From Flavobacteriales bacterium (GTDB lineage: Bacteria; Bacteroidota; Bacteroidia; Flavobacteriales_F; PHOS-HE28), in contig CP129489.1 in NCBI GenBank assembly GCA_030584065.1, forward strand, positions 1,388,640-1,452,639: a DNA stretch of 64,000 nt, read 5' to 3'. The notes beneath the pieces are model-generated. The model searched no databases and had not been told where the DNA came from. It was given only the letters and a program-made list of their open reading frames with translations. Each line of letters begins with the position of its first letter. The first letter of the stretch is position 1. Positions 34,724 through 42,516 of this stretch are shown piece by piece. The translations under genes were made by a program, and so were the position numbers.

Positions 34724-36481
34724 ATGAGCCCGAAATCCGCCCTGCGCAGCAAGCGCCTCACCGACCTCACCGAGCTGCTCATCGGCATCGGCATCGTAGG
34801 CCTGGTGCTCTTCATCGCCTCCTTCGCCCGGGTGCGGGTGGACCTCACCAGCGAGCAGCGCTATACCCTCACCCCCGCCACCAAGGAGCTGGTGGCGGGG
34901 CTGGAGGACGTGATGTACGTGAAGGTGTACCTCACCGGCGAGCTGCCCGCCGACCTCAAGCAGCTGGAGCGCGCCACGCGCGATGTGCTCGACGAGATGC
35001 GCGCCGCCAACCCCGACCGCATCCACTACAGCTTCGTGGACCCCAGCGCCAGCCCCGACGACAAGACGCGGCGCGAGGTGTACGACCAGCTGCAGGGCCA
35101 GGGCCTCACCTACAGCAGCATCCGCATCAAGGAGAAGGGCGGCTTCAGCGAGAAGATCGTCTTCCCCGGCGCGCTGGTGACCTACCGCGACAAGACCGTG
35201 GCCGTGCAGCTGCTGAAGACCCAGCTGCGCACTCCCGATGCCGACATCGTGGCGCGGTCCATCACCAACCTGGAGTACGAGCTGGCCAGCGCCTTCCGGC
35301 AGGCCACCACGCGGCAGCGGCCCCGCATCGCCTTCCTCGAGGGGCACGGCGAGCTCTCCGAGCTGGAGACGGCCGACATCAGCAACGCGCTGAGCGCCCT
35401 CTACGACGTATCACGCGTGCGCATCGACGGCCGCATCGACGCCCTGAGCTCGAAGAACGAGGTGATGCGCTACCGCACCAACAACTACGAGGCGCTCATC
35501 GTGGCCAAGCCCGACAGCGTGTTCAGCGACCGCGACCGCTACGTGCTGGACCAGTTCGTGATGAACGGCGGCCGCATCCTGTGGTGCATCGATGCCATGG
35601 ACCCGCGCCTCGACAGCCTGCGCAAGAACCAGTTCAGCATGGCCACGCCCCGCGAGCTGGGCATCGAGGAGCTCCTCTTCGCCTACGGCGCGCGCATCAA
35701 CAAGGACCTGGTGCTCGACCGCAGCTGCGCGCCCATCGAGATCTTCACCCAGCCCTACGGCAACCAGCGCAAGCTGGAGCGCTTCCCGTGGTACTTCGAG
35801 CCGGTGGCCGTGCCCCAGAGCGCCCACCCCGTGGTGGCCAACATCGACCCGGTGCACTTCCGCTTCGCCAGCACCGTGGACACCATCGGGGCCGACAGCA
35901 TACGCAAGACCATCCTGCTCACCTCCTCGCCCCTGTCGTTCGCCCAGCGCAACCCGGTGCGGGTGAGCCTGGGCATCGTGGAGGTGGACCCCGGCTTCGA
36001 CAAGCGCAGCACGCCCTACCTGCCGCTGGCCGTGCTGCTGGAGGGCAGCTTCCGGAGTGCCTACTACGACCGGCTGCCCACTGCGCTCATCAGCGACCCC
36101 AACGTGGCCTACCGCGAGCGCAGCCCCCGCACCGCCCAGCTCGTGATCGGCGACGGCGACGTGATCGGCAACCGCGTGGACCCCGCCAAGGGCATGTACT
36201 ACATGCTGGGCTTCGACCGCTACGCCAACGCCAAGATCTACGGCAACCGCGAGCTGATCATGAACGCCATGAACTACCTGCTGGACGACCGCAGCCTCAT
36301 CAGCATCCGCTCGCGCGCCATCACCCTGCGCCAGCTCGATGCCCCGCGCGTGGAGCGCGAGCGCCGCACCTGGCAGGCCATCAACCTGGGCGTGCCGCTC
36401 CTGCTCACCCTGCTCCTGGGCCTCGCCTACCACCAGCACCGGCGCCGCGCCAACGCCGCGCCCCCCGCACGCTGCGCATGA
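34724..36481 (+). CDS. gldG: Gliding-motility ABC transporter auxiliary subunit GldG
   Basis: 585 aa. An N-terminal membrane helix (LLIGIGIVGLVLFIASFARV) is followed by the conserved RVDLTSEQRYTLTPATKEL and VYLTGELPADLKQLERATRDVLDEM, a large periplasmic ABC_transp_aux domain with RPRIAFLEGHGELSE and GGRILWCIDAM, and a C-terminal helix (LGVPLLLTLLLGLAYHQH). It works with GldF and the ATPase GldA, which is not in this window. Its TGA overlaps the next start (ATGA), so the DUF4340 protein is translationally coupled. Confidence 0.95.
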   Translation: MSPKSALRSKRLTDLTELLIGIGIVGLVLFIASFARVRVDLTSEQRYTLTPATKELVAGLEDVMYVKVYLTGELPADLKQLERATRDVLDEMRAANPDRIHYSFVDPSASPDDKTRREVYDQLQGQGLTYSSIRIKEKGGFSEKIVFPGALVTYRDKTVAVQLLKTQLRTPDADIVARSITNLEYELASAFRQATTRQRPRIAFLEGHGELSELETADISNALSALYDVSRVRIDGRIDALSSKNEVMRYRTNNYEALIVAKPDSVFSDRDRYVLDQFVMNGGRILWCIDAMDPRLDSLRKNQFSMATPRELGIEELLFAYGARINKDLVLDRSCAPIEIFTQPYGNQRKLERFPWYFEPVAVPQSAHPVVANIDPVHFRFASTVDTIGADSIRKTILLTSSPLSFAQRNPVRVSLGIVEVDPGFDKRSTPYLPLAVLLEGSFRSAYYDRLPTALISDPNVAYRERSPRTAQLVIGDGDVIGNRVDPAKGMYYMLGFDRYANAKIYGNRELIMNAMNYLLDDRSLISIRSRAITLRQLDAPRVERERRTWQAINLGVPLLLTLLLGLAYHQHRRRANAAPPARCA

Positions 36482-37494
36482 ACCGACGCCTCCTCCTCCT
36501 CATCGCCCTGCTCGCGGCCCTGGCCGCTGCCGCATGGTGGCTCAGCCGCCGCTCCTCCTCCAGCACGCTCGACACCGTGCTCGCCGACTTCCCCATCGCC
36601 GACACCGCCCGGGTGGACCGCATCTTCATCTCGGACCGCAAGGGCCGCAGCGTGGACCTGCGCCGCACCCCGGCCGGCTGGACGGTGAACGGCACTTACA
36701 TGGCCCGCCAGCCCGAGGTGACCACAGCGCTCAAGACCTTCCTGCGGGTGGAGGTGCGCAGCCCCGTGCCCAAGAGCATGGAGGAGATGACCCTCCGCAC
36801 CATGGGCGCCTCCAGCACCAAGGTGGAGATCTACACCGGCGGCAGCAAGCCCGAGAAGATCTGGATCATCGGGCACGCCACCAAGGACCACTTCGGCACC
36901 TACATGGTGCTGGAGAAGCCCGGCCTGGGCCGCAGCAGCGCGCCCTTCGTGATGGGCATGAGCGGCTTCACCGGCGTGCTCAACACCCGCTTCCCCACCC
37001 TGGTGGACAACTGGCGCAGCCCCCGCATCTTCCACTTCCCCGACCTGCACGCCCTGGCCAGCGTGGAGGTGGAGCACATGGCCCGCCCCGCCGCCTCGTA
37101 CCGCATCGAGAACCCCGACGCCGGCCTGCCCCGCCTGCAGGACCTGAAGGGGCGCCCCCTGCCCATGGACACCGTGCTGGTGCAGGCCGCCCTGCTTCCC
37201 TACAAGGAGTTCAACTACGAGTACATCGAGCGCGGCATGAAGCCCGCCAGCCGCGATTCGCTGCTGGGCGTGGCCCCCAACTTCCAGGTTCGCGTGAAGG
37301 CGCGCTCCGGCACCGAGGAGCGCATGAAGCTCTGGTACATGCCCTATGTAGGCGAGCAGGGCGGCTTCGACACGCCCCGGCCCCTGCAGGACCCCCTGCG
37401 CATGTACGCCCTGGTGCAGGACACCCTGCTGGTGGTGGTGCAGCGCCAATACACCGACGTGATGACGCAGCCCGCCTCGGCCTTCCTGCCCTGA
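36478..37494 (+). CDS. DUF4340-like membrane-anchored protein
   Basis: 338 aa with one N-terminal membrane anchor (RLLLLIALLAALAAAAWWLS) and a beta-rich periplasmic part. DRIFISDRKGRSVDLRRTPAGWTVNG and a later VKVEIYTGG-like segment resemble DUF4340. DUF4340 proteins are often encoded after GldG/ABC_transp_aux proteins and are thought to belong to the same envelope complex. The start ATG 36478 overlaps the gldG stop. The C-terminus ends QRQYTDVMTQPASAFLP without further anchors. Confidence 0.8.
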   Translation: MNRRLLLLIALLAALAAAAWWLSRRSSSSTLDTVLADFPIADTARVDRIFISDRKGRSVDLRRTPAGWTVNGTYMARQPEVTTALKTFLRVEVRSPVPKSMEEMTLRTMGASSTKVEIYTGGSKPEKIWIIGHATKDHFGTYMVLEKPGLGRSSAPFVMGMSGFTGVLNTRFPTLVDNWRSPRIFHFPDLHALASVEVEHMARPAASYRIENPDAGLPRLQDLKGRPLPMDTVLVQAALLPYKEFNYEYIERGMKPASRDSLLGVAPNFQVRVKARSGTEERMKLWYMPYVGEQGGFDTPRPLQDPLRMYALVQDTLLVVVQRQYTDVMTQPASAFLP

Positions 37495-37512
37495 CACCGG
37501 GCCCGCCCCGGC

Positions 37513-37542
37513 TGTGGAAAACGCCCCGTTCCTGTTGAAAAC
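37513..37542. promoter_or_regulatory. Two DnaA-box-like repeats upstream of dnaN
   Basis: TGTGGAAAAC (37513-37522) and TGTTGAAAAC (37533-37542) are related decamers exactly 20 bases apart. TGTGGAAAA differs by one base from the reverse DnaA box TGTGGATAA; the second differs by two. They lie 28 bases before the dnaN -7 box. They could be DnaA sites controlling dnaN. There is no dnaA gene here and no clear unwinding element. Confidence 0.35.
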
Positions 37543-37570
37543 TAGGGGGTGCCTCCGGAGGCCCCCCGGA

Positions 37571-37578
37571 TACCTTTG
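37571..37578 (+). promoter_or_regulatory. Perfect -7 element TACCTTTG for dnaN
   Basis: An exact TAnnTTTG match, 30 bases before the dnaN ATG. A TTG at 37535-37537 is too far (33 bases) to be the usual -33 element. Confidence 0.7.
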
Positions 37579-37608
37579 CGCGTCCCGGAAAAAACCCTGC
37601 ATCCACCG

Positions 37609-38730
37609 ATGAAATTCATCGTCTCCAGCACCGCCCTCCTCAAGCAACTGCAGCTGCTCCAAGGGGTGCTCGCCAGCAGCAACACCCTCCCCATCCTCGA
37701 CAACTTCCTGTTCGAGATCGACGGCAAGCAGCTCACCGTCACCGCCAGCGACCTGGAGACCACCATCACCGCAACCATGGCGGTGGAGGCCAAGGACAAG
37801 GGCAGCGTGGCCATCCCCGCCCGCCTGCTCCTCGACACCCTGAAGGCCTTCTCCGAGCAACCCCTGACCTTCAGCATCGACGGCAAGCACCACGGGGTGG
37901 AGATCAACAGCGAGCAGGGCAAGTACAAGATGACCGGCTTCAACGGCGCGGAGTTCCCCAAGAGCCCTGTGCTCGAGGGCGCCGCAGCCCTTACCCTGCC
38001 CGCCGGCACCCTGGCCAAGGCCATCAACAAGACCATCTTCGCCACCGGCAACGACGATCTGCGCCCGGTGATGAGCGGCATCTTCTTCGAGCTCACCCCC
38101 GAGGACGTGCGTTTCGTGGCCACGGACGCCCACAAGCTGGTGCGCTACAAGCGCACCGATGTGCAGGCCCCCAAGTCGGCCAGCTTCATCGTGCCCAAGA
38201 AGCCCCTCAACCTGCTGAAGAACGCCCTGGCCTCGAGCAATGCGGACCTCACCGTGGAGTTCAACGAGAACAACGCGGCCTTCCGCTTCGACAACACCGT
38301 GCTGGTGTGCCGCCTCATCGATGGCAAGTACCCCAACTACGAGGCCGTCATCCCCAAGAGCAACCCCAACAAGCTCACCATCGACCGCGGCACCTTCCTC
38401 AGCACCATCCGCCGGGTGAGCATCTTCGCCAACAAGACCACCCACCAGGTGCGGCTGCACATCAACGGCAGCCAGCTCGCCGTGAGCGCCGAGGACCTCG
38501 ACTTCGCCAACGAAGCCAACGAGAAGCTCACCTGCAGCTACGACGGCGAGGAGATCACCATCGGCTTCAACTCGCGCTTCCTCATGGACATGCTCAGCAA
38601 CATCGAGGCCGAGCACGTGATCCTGGAGATGAGCGCCCCCAACCGCGCGGGCATCCTGCTCCCCGGTGAGGCAGGCGAGGCCGGCGAGGACATCCTCATG
38701 CTGGTGATGCCGGTGATGCTCAATAACTAG
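37609..38730 (+). CDS. dnaN: DNA polymerase III beta sliding clamp
   Basis: 373 aa clamp that tethers the replicative polymerase. It starts MKFIVSSTALLKQLQLLQGVLASSNTLPILDNFL at ATG 37609. Family segments include TASDLETTI, LLDTLKAFSEQPLTF, GFNGAEFPKSP, TDAHKLVRYKR, VECRLIDGKYPNYEAVIP-like (here VCRLIDGKYPNYEAVIP), RRVSIFANKTTHQVRL and the closing LVMPVMLNN, which matches the usual C-terminal VMPMR(L) region. All three clamp domains are present. The locus places dnaN after gldF-gldG-DUF4340 rather than next to dnaA. Confidence 0.97.
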   Translation: MKFIVSSTALLKQLQLLQGVLASSNTLPILDNFLFEIDGKQLTVTASDLETTITATMAVEAKDKGSVAIPARLLLDTLKAFSEQPLTFSIDGKHHGVEINSEQGKYKMTGFNGAEFPKSPVLEGAAALTLPAGTLAKAINKTIFATGNDDLRPVMSGIFFELTPEDVRFVATDAHKLVRYKRTDVQAPKSASFIVPKKPLNLLKNALASSNADLTVEFNENNAAFRFDNTVLVCRLIDGKYPNYEAVIPKSNPNKLTIDRGTFLSTIRRVSIFANKTTHQVRLHINGSQLAVSAEDLDFANEANEKLTCSYDGEEITIGFNSRFLMDMLSNIEAEHVILEMSAPNRAGILLPGEAGEAGEDILMLVMPVMLNN

Positions 38731-38775
38731 GCCCAGGCCATCGGCCCCGGCAGCGCCTGCCGGCTGCGGCCCCGT

Positions 38776-38797
38776 GCAGGCCGCATATCCGGCCTGC
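38776..38797 (+). terminator. Hairpin after dnaN
   Basis: GCAGGCCG (38776-38783), loop CATATC, CGGCCTGC (38790-38797), 45 bases after the dnaN stop. A smaller CGGCAG/CTGCCG stem just upstream may add to it. No T-run follows. Confidence 0.5.
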
Positions 38798-38848
38798 CTC
38801 GCGCCCACCGGCCCGGAGTTTGATTACTTCGCGGCAACCACCACCGCC

Positions 38849-39259
38849 ATGAGAACCTTCGCCCTGGCCCTTGCCGCCTTCACCGTGCTCAGCGCCAACT
38901 CCTGCAAGCAGAAAGCGCCCGACGCGGCCCAGCTGCTCGAGAAGAAGTGGGTGTTCCAGACCCTCAACGGCCTGCGGCTCGAACTGCCCGAGGGCGCCGA
39001 AACGCCCTGGCTGAAGCTCACCGGCGACCGCCTGCAGGGCTTCGGCGGCTGCAACGCCCTCATGGCCGGCTACACCTTGGCCGGCGACAAACTCAGTTTC
39101 TCCGACATCGGCAGCACCAAGAAGTACTGCGAGGGCATACAGCCCACCGAGAACGCCGTGAAGGACGTGCTGAAGCAGACCGACAGCTTCCGCTTCGACG
39201 ATGGCGCCGTGCGGCTGATGGCGGCCGGCAAGGAGCTGGCCACACTCCGCGGCGAATAG
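38849..39259 (+). CDS. META-domain lipoprotein
   Basis: 136 aa from ATG 38849. MRTFALALAAFTVLSANSC is a lipoprotein-type signal followed by KQKAPDAA. The META (HslJ-like) core is seen in EKKWVFQTLNG, GDRLQGFGGCNALMAGYTLAGDKLSFSDIGSTKKYC and ENAVKDVLKQTDSFRFDDGAVRLMAAGKELATL. HslJ/META proteins sit in the outer membrane and have been linked to stress tolerance; the molecular activity is unknown. It ends 14 bases before the stop of the convergent rhomboid gene. Confidence 0.85.
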   Translation: MRTFALALAAFTVLSANSCKQKAPDAAQLLEKKWVFQTLNGLRLELPEGAETPWLKLTGDRLQGFGGCNALMAGYTLAGDKLSFSDIGSTKKYCEGIQPTENAVKDVLKQTDSFRFDDGAVRLMAAGKELATLRGE

Positions 39260-39273
39260 GTACCGGCCGGCGC

Positions 39274-40044
39274 TCAGTCCGTGTGGCCGCGCAGGGGGTC
39301 CCAGGTGGTGCTCACGTTGTTACCTGAGCGGGCCTGCTCGGCCAGCTTGCGCTTCCACGCCAGCTCGCGCTCGTCCACCGCATCGCCCGTATCGTCCTCC
39401 AAGTAGGGCGGCGGCTCCTCCTCGTCCTCCTCGTCGAGGAAGGCCGGTCGCGGGTCGCTCACCGCGGGCGGCACACGGCGGTGGAAGAAGGCCAGCACCA
39501 CGCCCACCGCAGCGCCCCAGAAGTGGCTCTCCCAGCTCATGCCGTGCACGATGGGGAAGATGCCCCAGATGAGGCTGCCGTAGAAGAAGACCACCAGCAG
39601 CGAGAGCGCCATCAGCGTGCGCTGGCCGCGCAGCAGCCCGCTCACGAAGAGGAAGGCCGCCATGCCGTAGATGACGCCACTGGCCCCCACATGGTAGCTG
39701 CCGCGGCCCGTGAGCCACACGCCCAGCCCGCCCAGCAGCCAGGTGAGCAGCACCACGCGGCCCGCGATGCGCGGGTAGAAGTAGAGCAGGCACCAGCCGA
39801 GCAGGAAGACCGCCGTCACGTTGTTGAAGAGGTGCTCCCAATCGCCGTGCAGCCATGGCGCGGTGAGGATGCCCCACAGCCCGTAGGCCGTGCGCGGGTA
39901 AAGGCCATAGCGCGCCAGGTCGAGCTCCAGCACGAAGTCGAGCAGGCTGATGGAAACCAGCACCACCACGCCCACGGCGGGCAGGATGGCGGCCGTGAGC
40001 GCCCGGCTACGGGTGCGGGGCTTCACCGGGTGCGGCGGCTGCAT
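39274..40044 (-). CDS. Rhomboid-family intramembrane serine protease
   Basis: 256 aa from ATG 40044. The rhomboid core shows the L1-loop APWLHGDWEHLFNN, the nucleophile in GASG (Ser122) and the partner His174 in SWESHFWGA. Both catalytic residues are present, so activity is likely. The C-terminal ~60 residues are an acidic tail (LDEEDEEEPPPYLEDDTGD) followed by a basic stretch, outside the protease fold. Longer readings from 40209 add residues antisense to the cytochrome gene promoter and are rejected. Six or so membrane helices are visible. Confidence 0.9.
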   Translation of the reverse strand: MQPPHPVKPRTRSRALTAAILPAVGVVVLVSISLLDFVLELDLARYGLYPRTAYGLWGILTAPWLHGDWEHLFNNVTAVFLLGWCLLYFYPRIAGRVVLLTWLLGGLGVWLTGRGSYHVGASGVIYGMAAFLFVSGLLRGQRTLMALSLLVVFFYGSLIWGIFPIVHGMSWESHFWGAAVGVVLAFFHRRVPPAVSDPRPAFLDEEDEEEPPPYLEDDTGDAVDERELAWKRKLAEQARSGNNVSTTWDPLRGHTD

Positions 40045-40110
40045 GCCGCGAAGGTGGCACGAATCGTTCCCCGCAGCGCCGGCGGCCAGATCGGCAGGAT
40101 CCTTGCCCAT

Positions 40111-40118
40111 TACCTTGC
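40111..40118 (+). promoter_or_regulatory. -7-like element TACCTTGC before the cytochrome gene
   Basis: TACCTTGC ends three bases before ATG 40122, implying a leaderless or nearly leaderless mRNA. The same octamer lies before the DPP-IV gene at 48773. Confidence 0.45.
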
Positions 40119-40121
40119 GCC

Positions 40122-40565
40122 ATGCGCCGCATCGCCCGCCTCCTCTTCCCCCTCGCCCTGGTGGCCATCGTGGCCGGCGCCGCCCGGGTGGCCCCCGCAC
40201 CCGCCGCACCGCAGGAACTCACCCCGCCCAGCGAGCTGGCCCTGCTCATGCGCGCCATGGCCGCCCACGCCGACAGCGTGAAGGCCGGGCTGGCGCGCGG
40301 CGACAAGAAGCTGCCGCCCCCGCCCGCGGGCATCAAGGCGCTGCTCACCGCCACCCCCACCAAGGACATGCACATCGACCCCATCACCTTCCCCACCTTC
40401 GGCAAGGACTACCAGGCCAAGGTGCAGGCGCTTTACAAGGCGGCGCGGAAGGACCGGCCTGCGGCCTATAACGCGCTGGTGCAGAGCTGTGCAAACTGCC
40501 ACAGCACGCACTGCCCCGGCCCGATGATGCGCATCCGCAAGATGTACGTGAAGCTGGGCGACTGA
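40122..40565 (+). CDS. Periplasmic monoheme c-type cytochrome-like protein
   Basis: 147 aa. A signal or anchor helix (LLFPLALVAIVAGAARVA) is followed by an Ala/Pro-rich spacer and a helical domain. One heme-attachment site, CANCH (Cys123, Cys126, His127), lies close to the C-terminus, as in cytochrome c'/class II-like four-helix proteins. SELALLMRAMAAHADSVK in the first helix could supply the axial or packing residues. A nearby CPGP (Cys131) is an extra Cys. The gene overlaps nothing but has a promoter box only three bases upstream. Confidence 0.75.
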   Translation: MRRIARLLFPLALVAIVAGAARVAPAPAAPQELTPPSELALLMRAMAAHADSVKAGLARGDKKLPPPPAGIKALLTATPTKDMHIDPITFPTFGKDYQAKVQALYKAARKDRPAAYNALVQSCANCHSTHCPGPMMRIRKMYVKLGD

Positions 40566-40603
40566 GGCCGCCGCCCCTGCGCCGCGCACATGCGCGAAAC
40601 GCC

Positions 40604-40611
40604 CATCTTCG
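40604..40611 (+). promoter_or_regulatory. Candidate -7 element CATCTTCG before the MFS gene
   Basis: CATCTTCG lies five bases before ATG 40617. It supports that start, because the earlier ATG at 40590 would be upstream of the box. The octamer also precedes accC and the 20928 hydrolase. Confidence 0.35.
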
Positions 40612-40616
40612 CAGGC

Positions 40617-41921
40617 ATGCCCGCCCGCACCTTCGACCGCCGCACGCTGCTGCTGGTCACTGTGGCCGCCCTGGGCTACTTCGTCGACATCTACGACCTC
40701 GTGCTCTTCAACGTGGTGAAGCGCGAGAGCCTCGAGTTCATCCTGGGCCCCGGCCACCCCGCCATCAAGGACCGCGGCATCGACCTCTTCAACATCCAGA
40801 TGCTGGGCATGCTGGTGGGCGGCGTGCTCTGGGGCGTGTGGGGCGACAAGAAGGGGCGCATCACCGTGCTCTTCGGCAGCATCCTCCTCTACTCCGCGGC
40901 CAACATCGCCAACGCCTTCACCTTCGACCTGGTGAGCTACGGCGCGGTGCGCTTCATCGCCGGCGTGGGCCTGGCCGGCGAACTGGGCGCGGGCATCACC
41001 CTCATCGCCGAGACCATGCCGCGCGAGCAGCGCGGCTGGGGCACCATGATCGTGGTCACCGTGGGCGCGCTGGGCGCCGTGGCCGCCAGCCTGGTGGGCG
41101 GCTATGGCGAGGGCATCAGCGCCTTCATCGCCTCCTTCACCGGCCACCGCTTGATGAACTGGCAGGTGGCCTACGTGGTGGGCGGCACCATGGGCCTGGC
41201 GCTGCTGGTGATGCGCATGGGCACCTTCGAGAGCGGCCTCTACCGCAGCGCTGAGCGGGCCGCCGTAGCACGCGGCAGCCTGCGCATGCTCTTCGGCGAT
41301 CGCACCCGCGCCCTGCGCTACCTGAAGACCATCCTCATCGGCGTGCCCATCTGGTACGTGATCGGCCTGCTGGTGAGCCTGAGCCAGGACGTGTTCGTGC
41401 CCGAGCTGGGCATCGACACCAGCGCGCTCGATGAGGCCGGCAATCAGCGCATCAACGGCACCGCCATCCGCTACGCCTATATCGGCCTGAGTCTCGGCGA
41501 CCTGCTGAGCGGGCTGCTGAGCCAATGGCAGCGCAGCCGCCGCAAGGTGATCATGCTCTACCTGGGCCTCAACCTCGCGCTCACGCTCTTCTTCCTCTTC
41601 GGCCTGCGCGGCGCCACCATCGCCACTTACAACTGGATGTGCCTGGGCCTGGGCATGGCCACGGGCTACTGGGTCATCTTCGCCACCGTGGCCAGCGAGC
41701 AGTTCGGCACCAACCTGCGCGGCACCGTGGCCATCACCGCGCCCAACTTCGTGCGCGCCAGCGTCTACCCCCTCACCACCCTCTTCCGCGCCCTGGTGCC
41801 CCCCGTGGGCAACCTCACCGCCGCCCTGCTGGTGGGCCTGCTCTGCATCGCCGGCGCCTTCTGGGCGGTGCGCCGCAGCAGCGAGACCTTCAGCAAGGAC
41901 CTGGATTTCGTGGAGGAGTGA
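40617..41921 (+). CDS. Major facilitator superfamily transporter
   Basis: 434 aa from ATG 40617 (443 from 40590). About twelve membrane helices. The MFS loop 2-3 motif appears as GVLWGVWGDKKGRITVLFG, and a helix-4 Arg is in YGAVRFIAGVGLAGELGAGITLIAE, the sugar-phosphate/metabolite transporter style. GYFVDIYDLVLFNVVKRESLEF opens the first helix. The substrate cannot be assigned. It is followed by the long minisatellite in a convergent intergenic region. Confidence 0.9.
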   Translation: MPARTFDRRTLLLVTVAALGYFVDIYDLVLFNVVKRESLEFILGPGHPAIKDRGIDLFNIQMLGMLVGGVLWGVWGDKKGRITVLFGSILLYSAANIANAFTFDLVSYGAVRFIAGVGLAGELGAGITLIAETMPREQRGWGTMIVVTVGALGAVAASLVGGYGEGISAFIASFTGHRLMNWQVAYVVGGTMGLALLVMRMGTFESGLYRSAERAAVARGSLRMLFGDRTRALRYLKTILIGVPIWYVIGLLVSLSQDVFVPELGIDTSALDEAGNQRINGTAIRYAYIGLSLGDLLSGLLSQWQRSRRKVIMLYLGLNLALTLFFLFGLRGATIATYNWMCLGLGMATGYWVIFATVASEQFGTNLRGTVAITAPNFVRASVYPLTTLFRALVPPVGNLTAALLVGLLCIAGAFWAVRRSSETFSKDLDFVEE

Positions 41922-42031
41922 GCGGGCGCCGGTGCCCCATGAAGCAGAGGTAGGGGGGCGCCACCCGACCGGGAACAGCGCCACTGATGGCCGCTGCCCG
42001 CGCCGGGCGTAATGCGGAGGCCGCTGCACGC

Positions 42032-42451
42032 GTGTCGATCGCCGCTGCGCAGGTGTCAACCGCCGATGCGCGCGTGTCGATCGGCGCTGCGCAGGTGTCA
42101 AAGGGCGCTGCGCGGGTGTCGATCGCCGTTGCACAGGTGTCAAAGGGCGCTGCGCGCGTGTCGATCGCCGCTGCGCGGGTGTCAACCGCCGCTGCGCGCG
42201 TGTCGATCGCCGCTGCGCGGGTGTCAACCGCCGCTGCGCGGGTGTCGATCGCCGTTGCGCAGGTGTCAAAGGGCGCTGCGCGGGTGTCGATCGGCGCTGC
42301 GCAGGTGTCAACCGCCGCTGCGCGGGTGTCGATCGCCGTTGCGCAGGTGTCAAAGGGCGCTGCGCGGGTGTCGATCGCCGCTGCGCAGGTGTCAAAGGGC
42401 GCTGCGCGGGTGTCGATCGCCGTTGCGCAAGTGTCAAGGACGCTGAAAGGG
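42032..42451. repeat. 21-bp tandem repeat (minisatellite) with 42-bp higher-order period
   Basis: Twenty contiguous 21-base units, nineteen well conserved and the last (42431-42451) decayed. Odd units start GTGTCGATCG, holding the palindrome CGATCG; even units start GTGTCAACCG or GTGTCAAAGG. All share a core such as CGCTGCGC. Because the two types alternate strictly, the true period is 42 bases, about ten copies. There are no spacers. It lies between the convergent MFS and FISUMP genes. It is open in several frames on both strands. In one plus frame it spells heptads such as VSIAAAQ, VSTAAAR and VSKGAAR, but unit differences fall mostly in codon position 2, which argues against selection for a protein. 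Confidence 0.95.
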
Positions 42452-42516
42452 TTGGCGCATTGCAGAATGGCTGCAGCAGGCCCCGGCACAGCCAGAGGTC
42501 GGTTCAGAGATGGCTT

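Noticed and set aside
37500-37610. Replication origin before dnaN
   Set aside because: Only two imperfect DnaA-like boxes, no A+T-rich unwinding stretch and no dnaA. Recorded as possible regulatory sites only.
36427-38808. 793-codon open frame on the minus strand across dnaN
   Set aside because: Antisense to the DUF4340 and dnaN genes with compositional bias only.
40110-42437. 775-codon minus-strand frame through the minisatellite and the MFS gene
   Set aside because: Explained by the repeat being open in all frames and by antisense bias over the MFS gene; no domain or signal.
42032-42451. CRISPR array
   Set aside because: Units are directly contiguous with no unique spacers, and no cas gene is near. 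It is a minisatellite.
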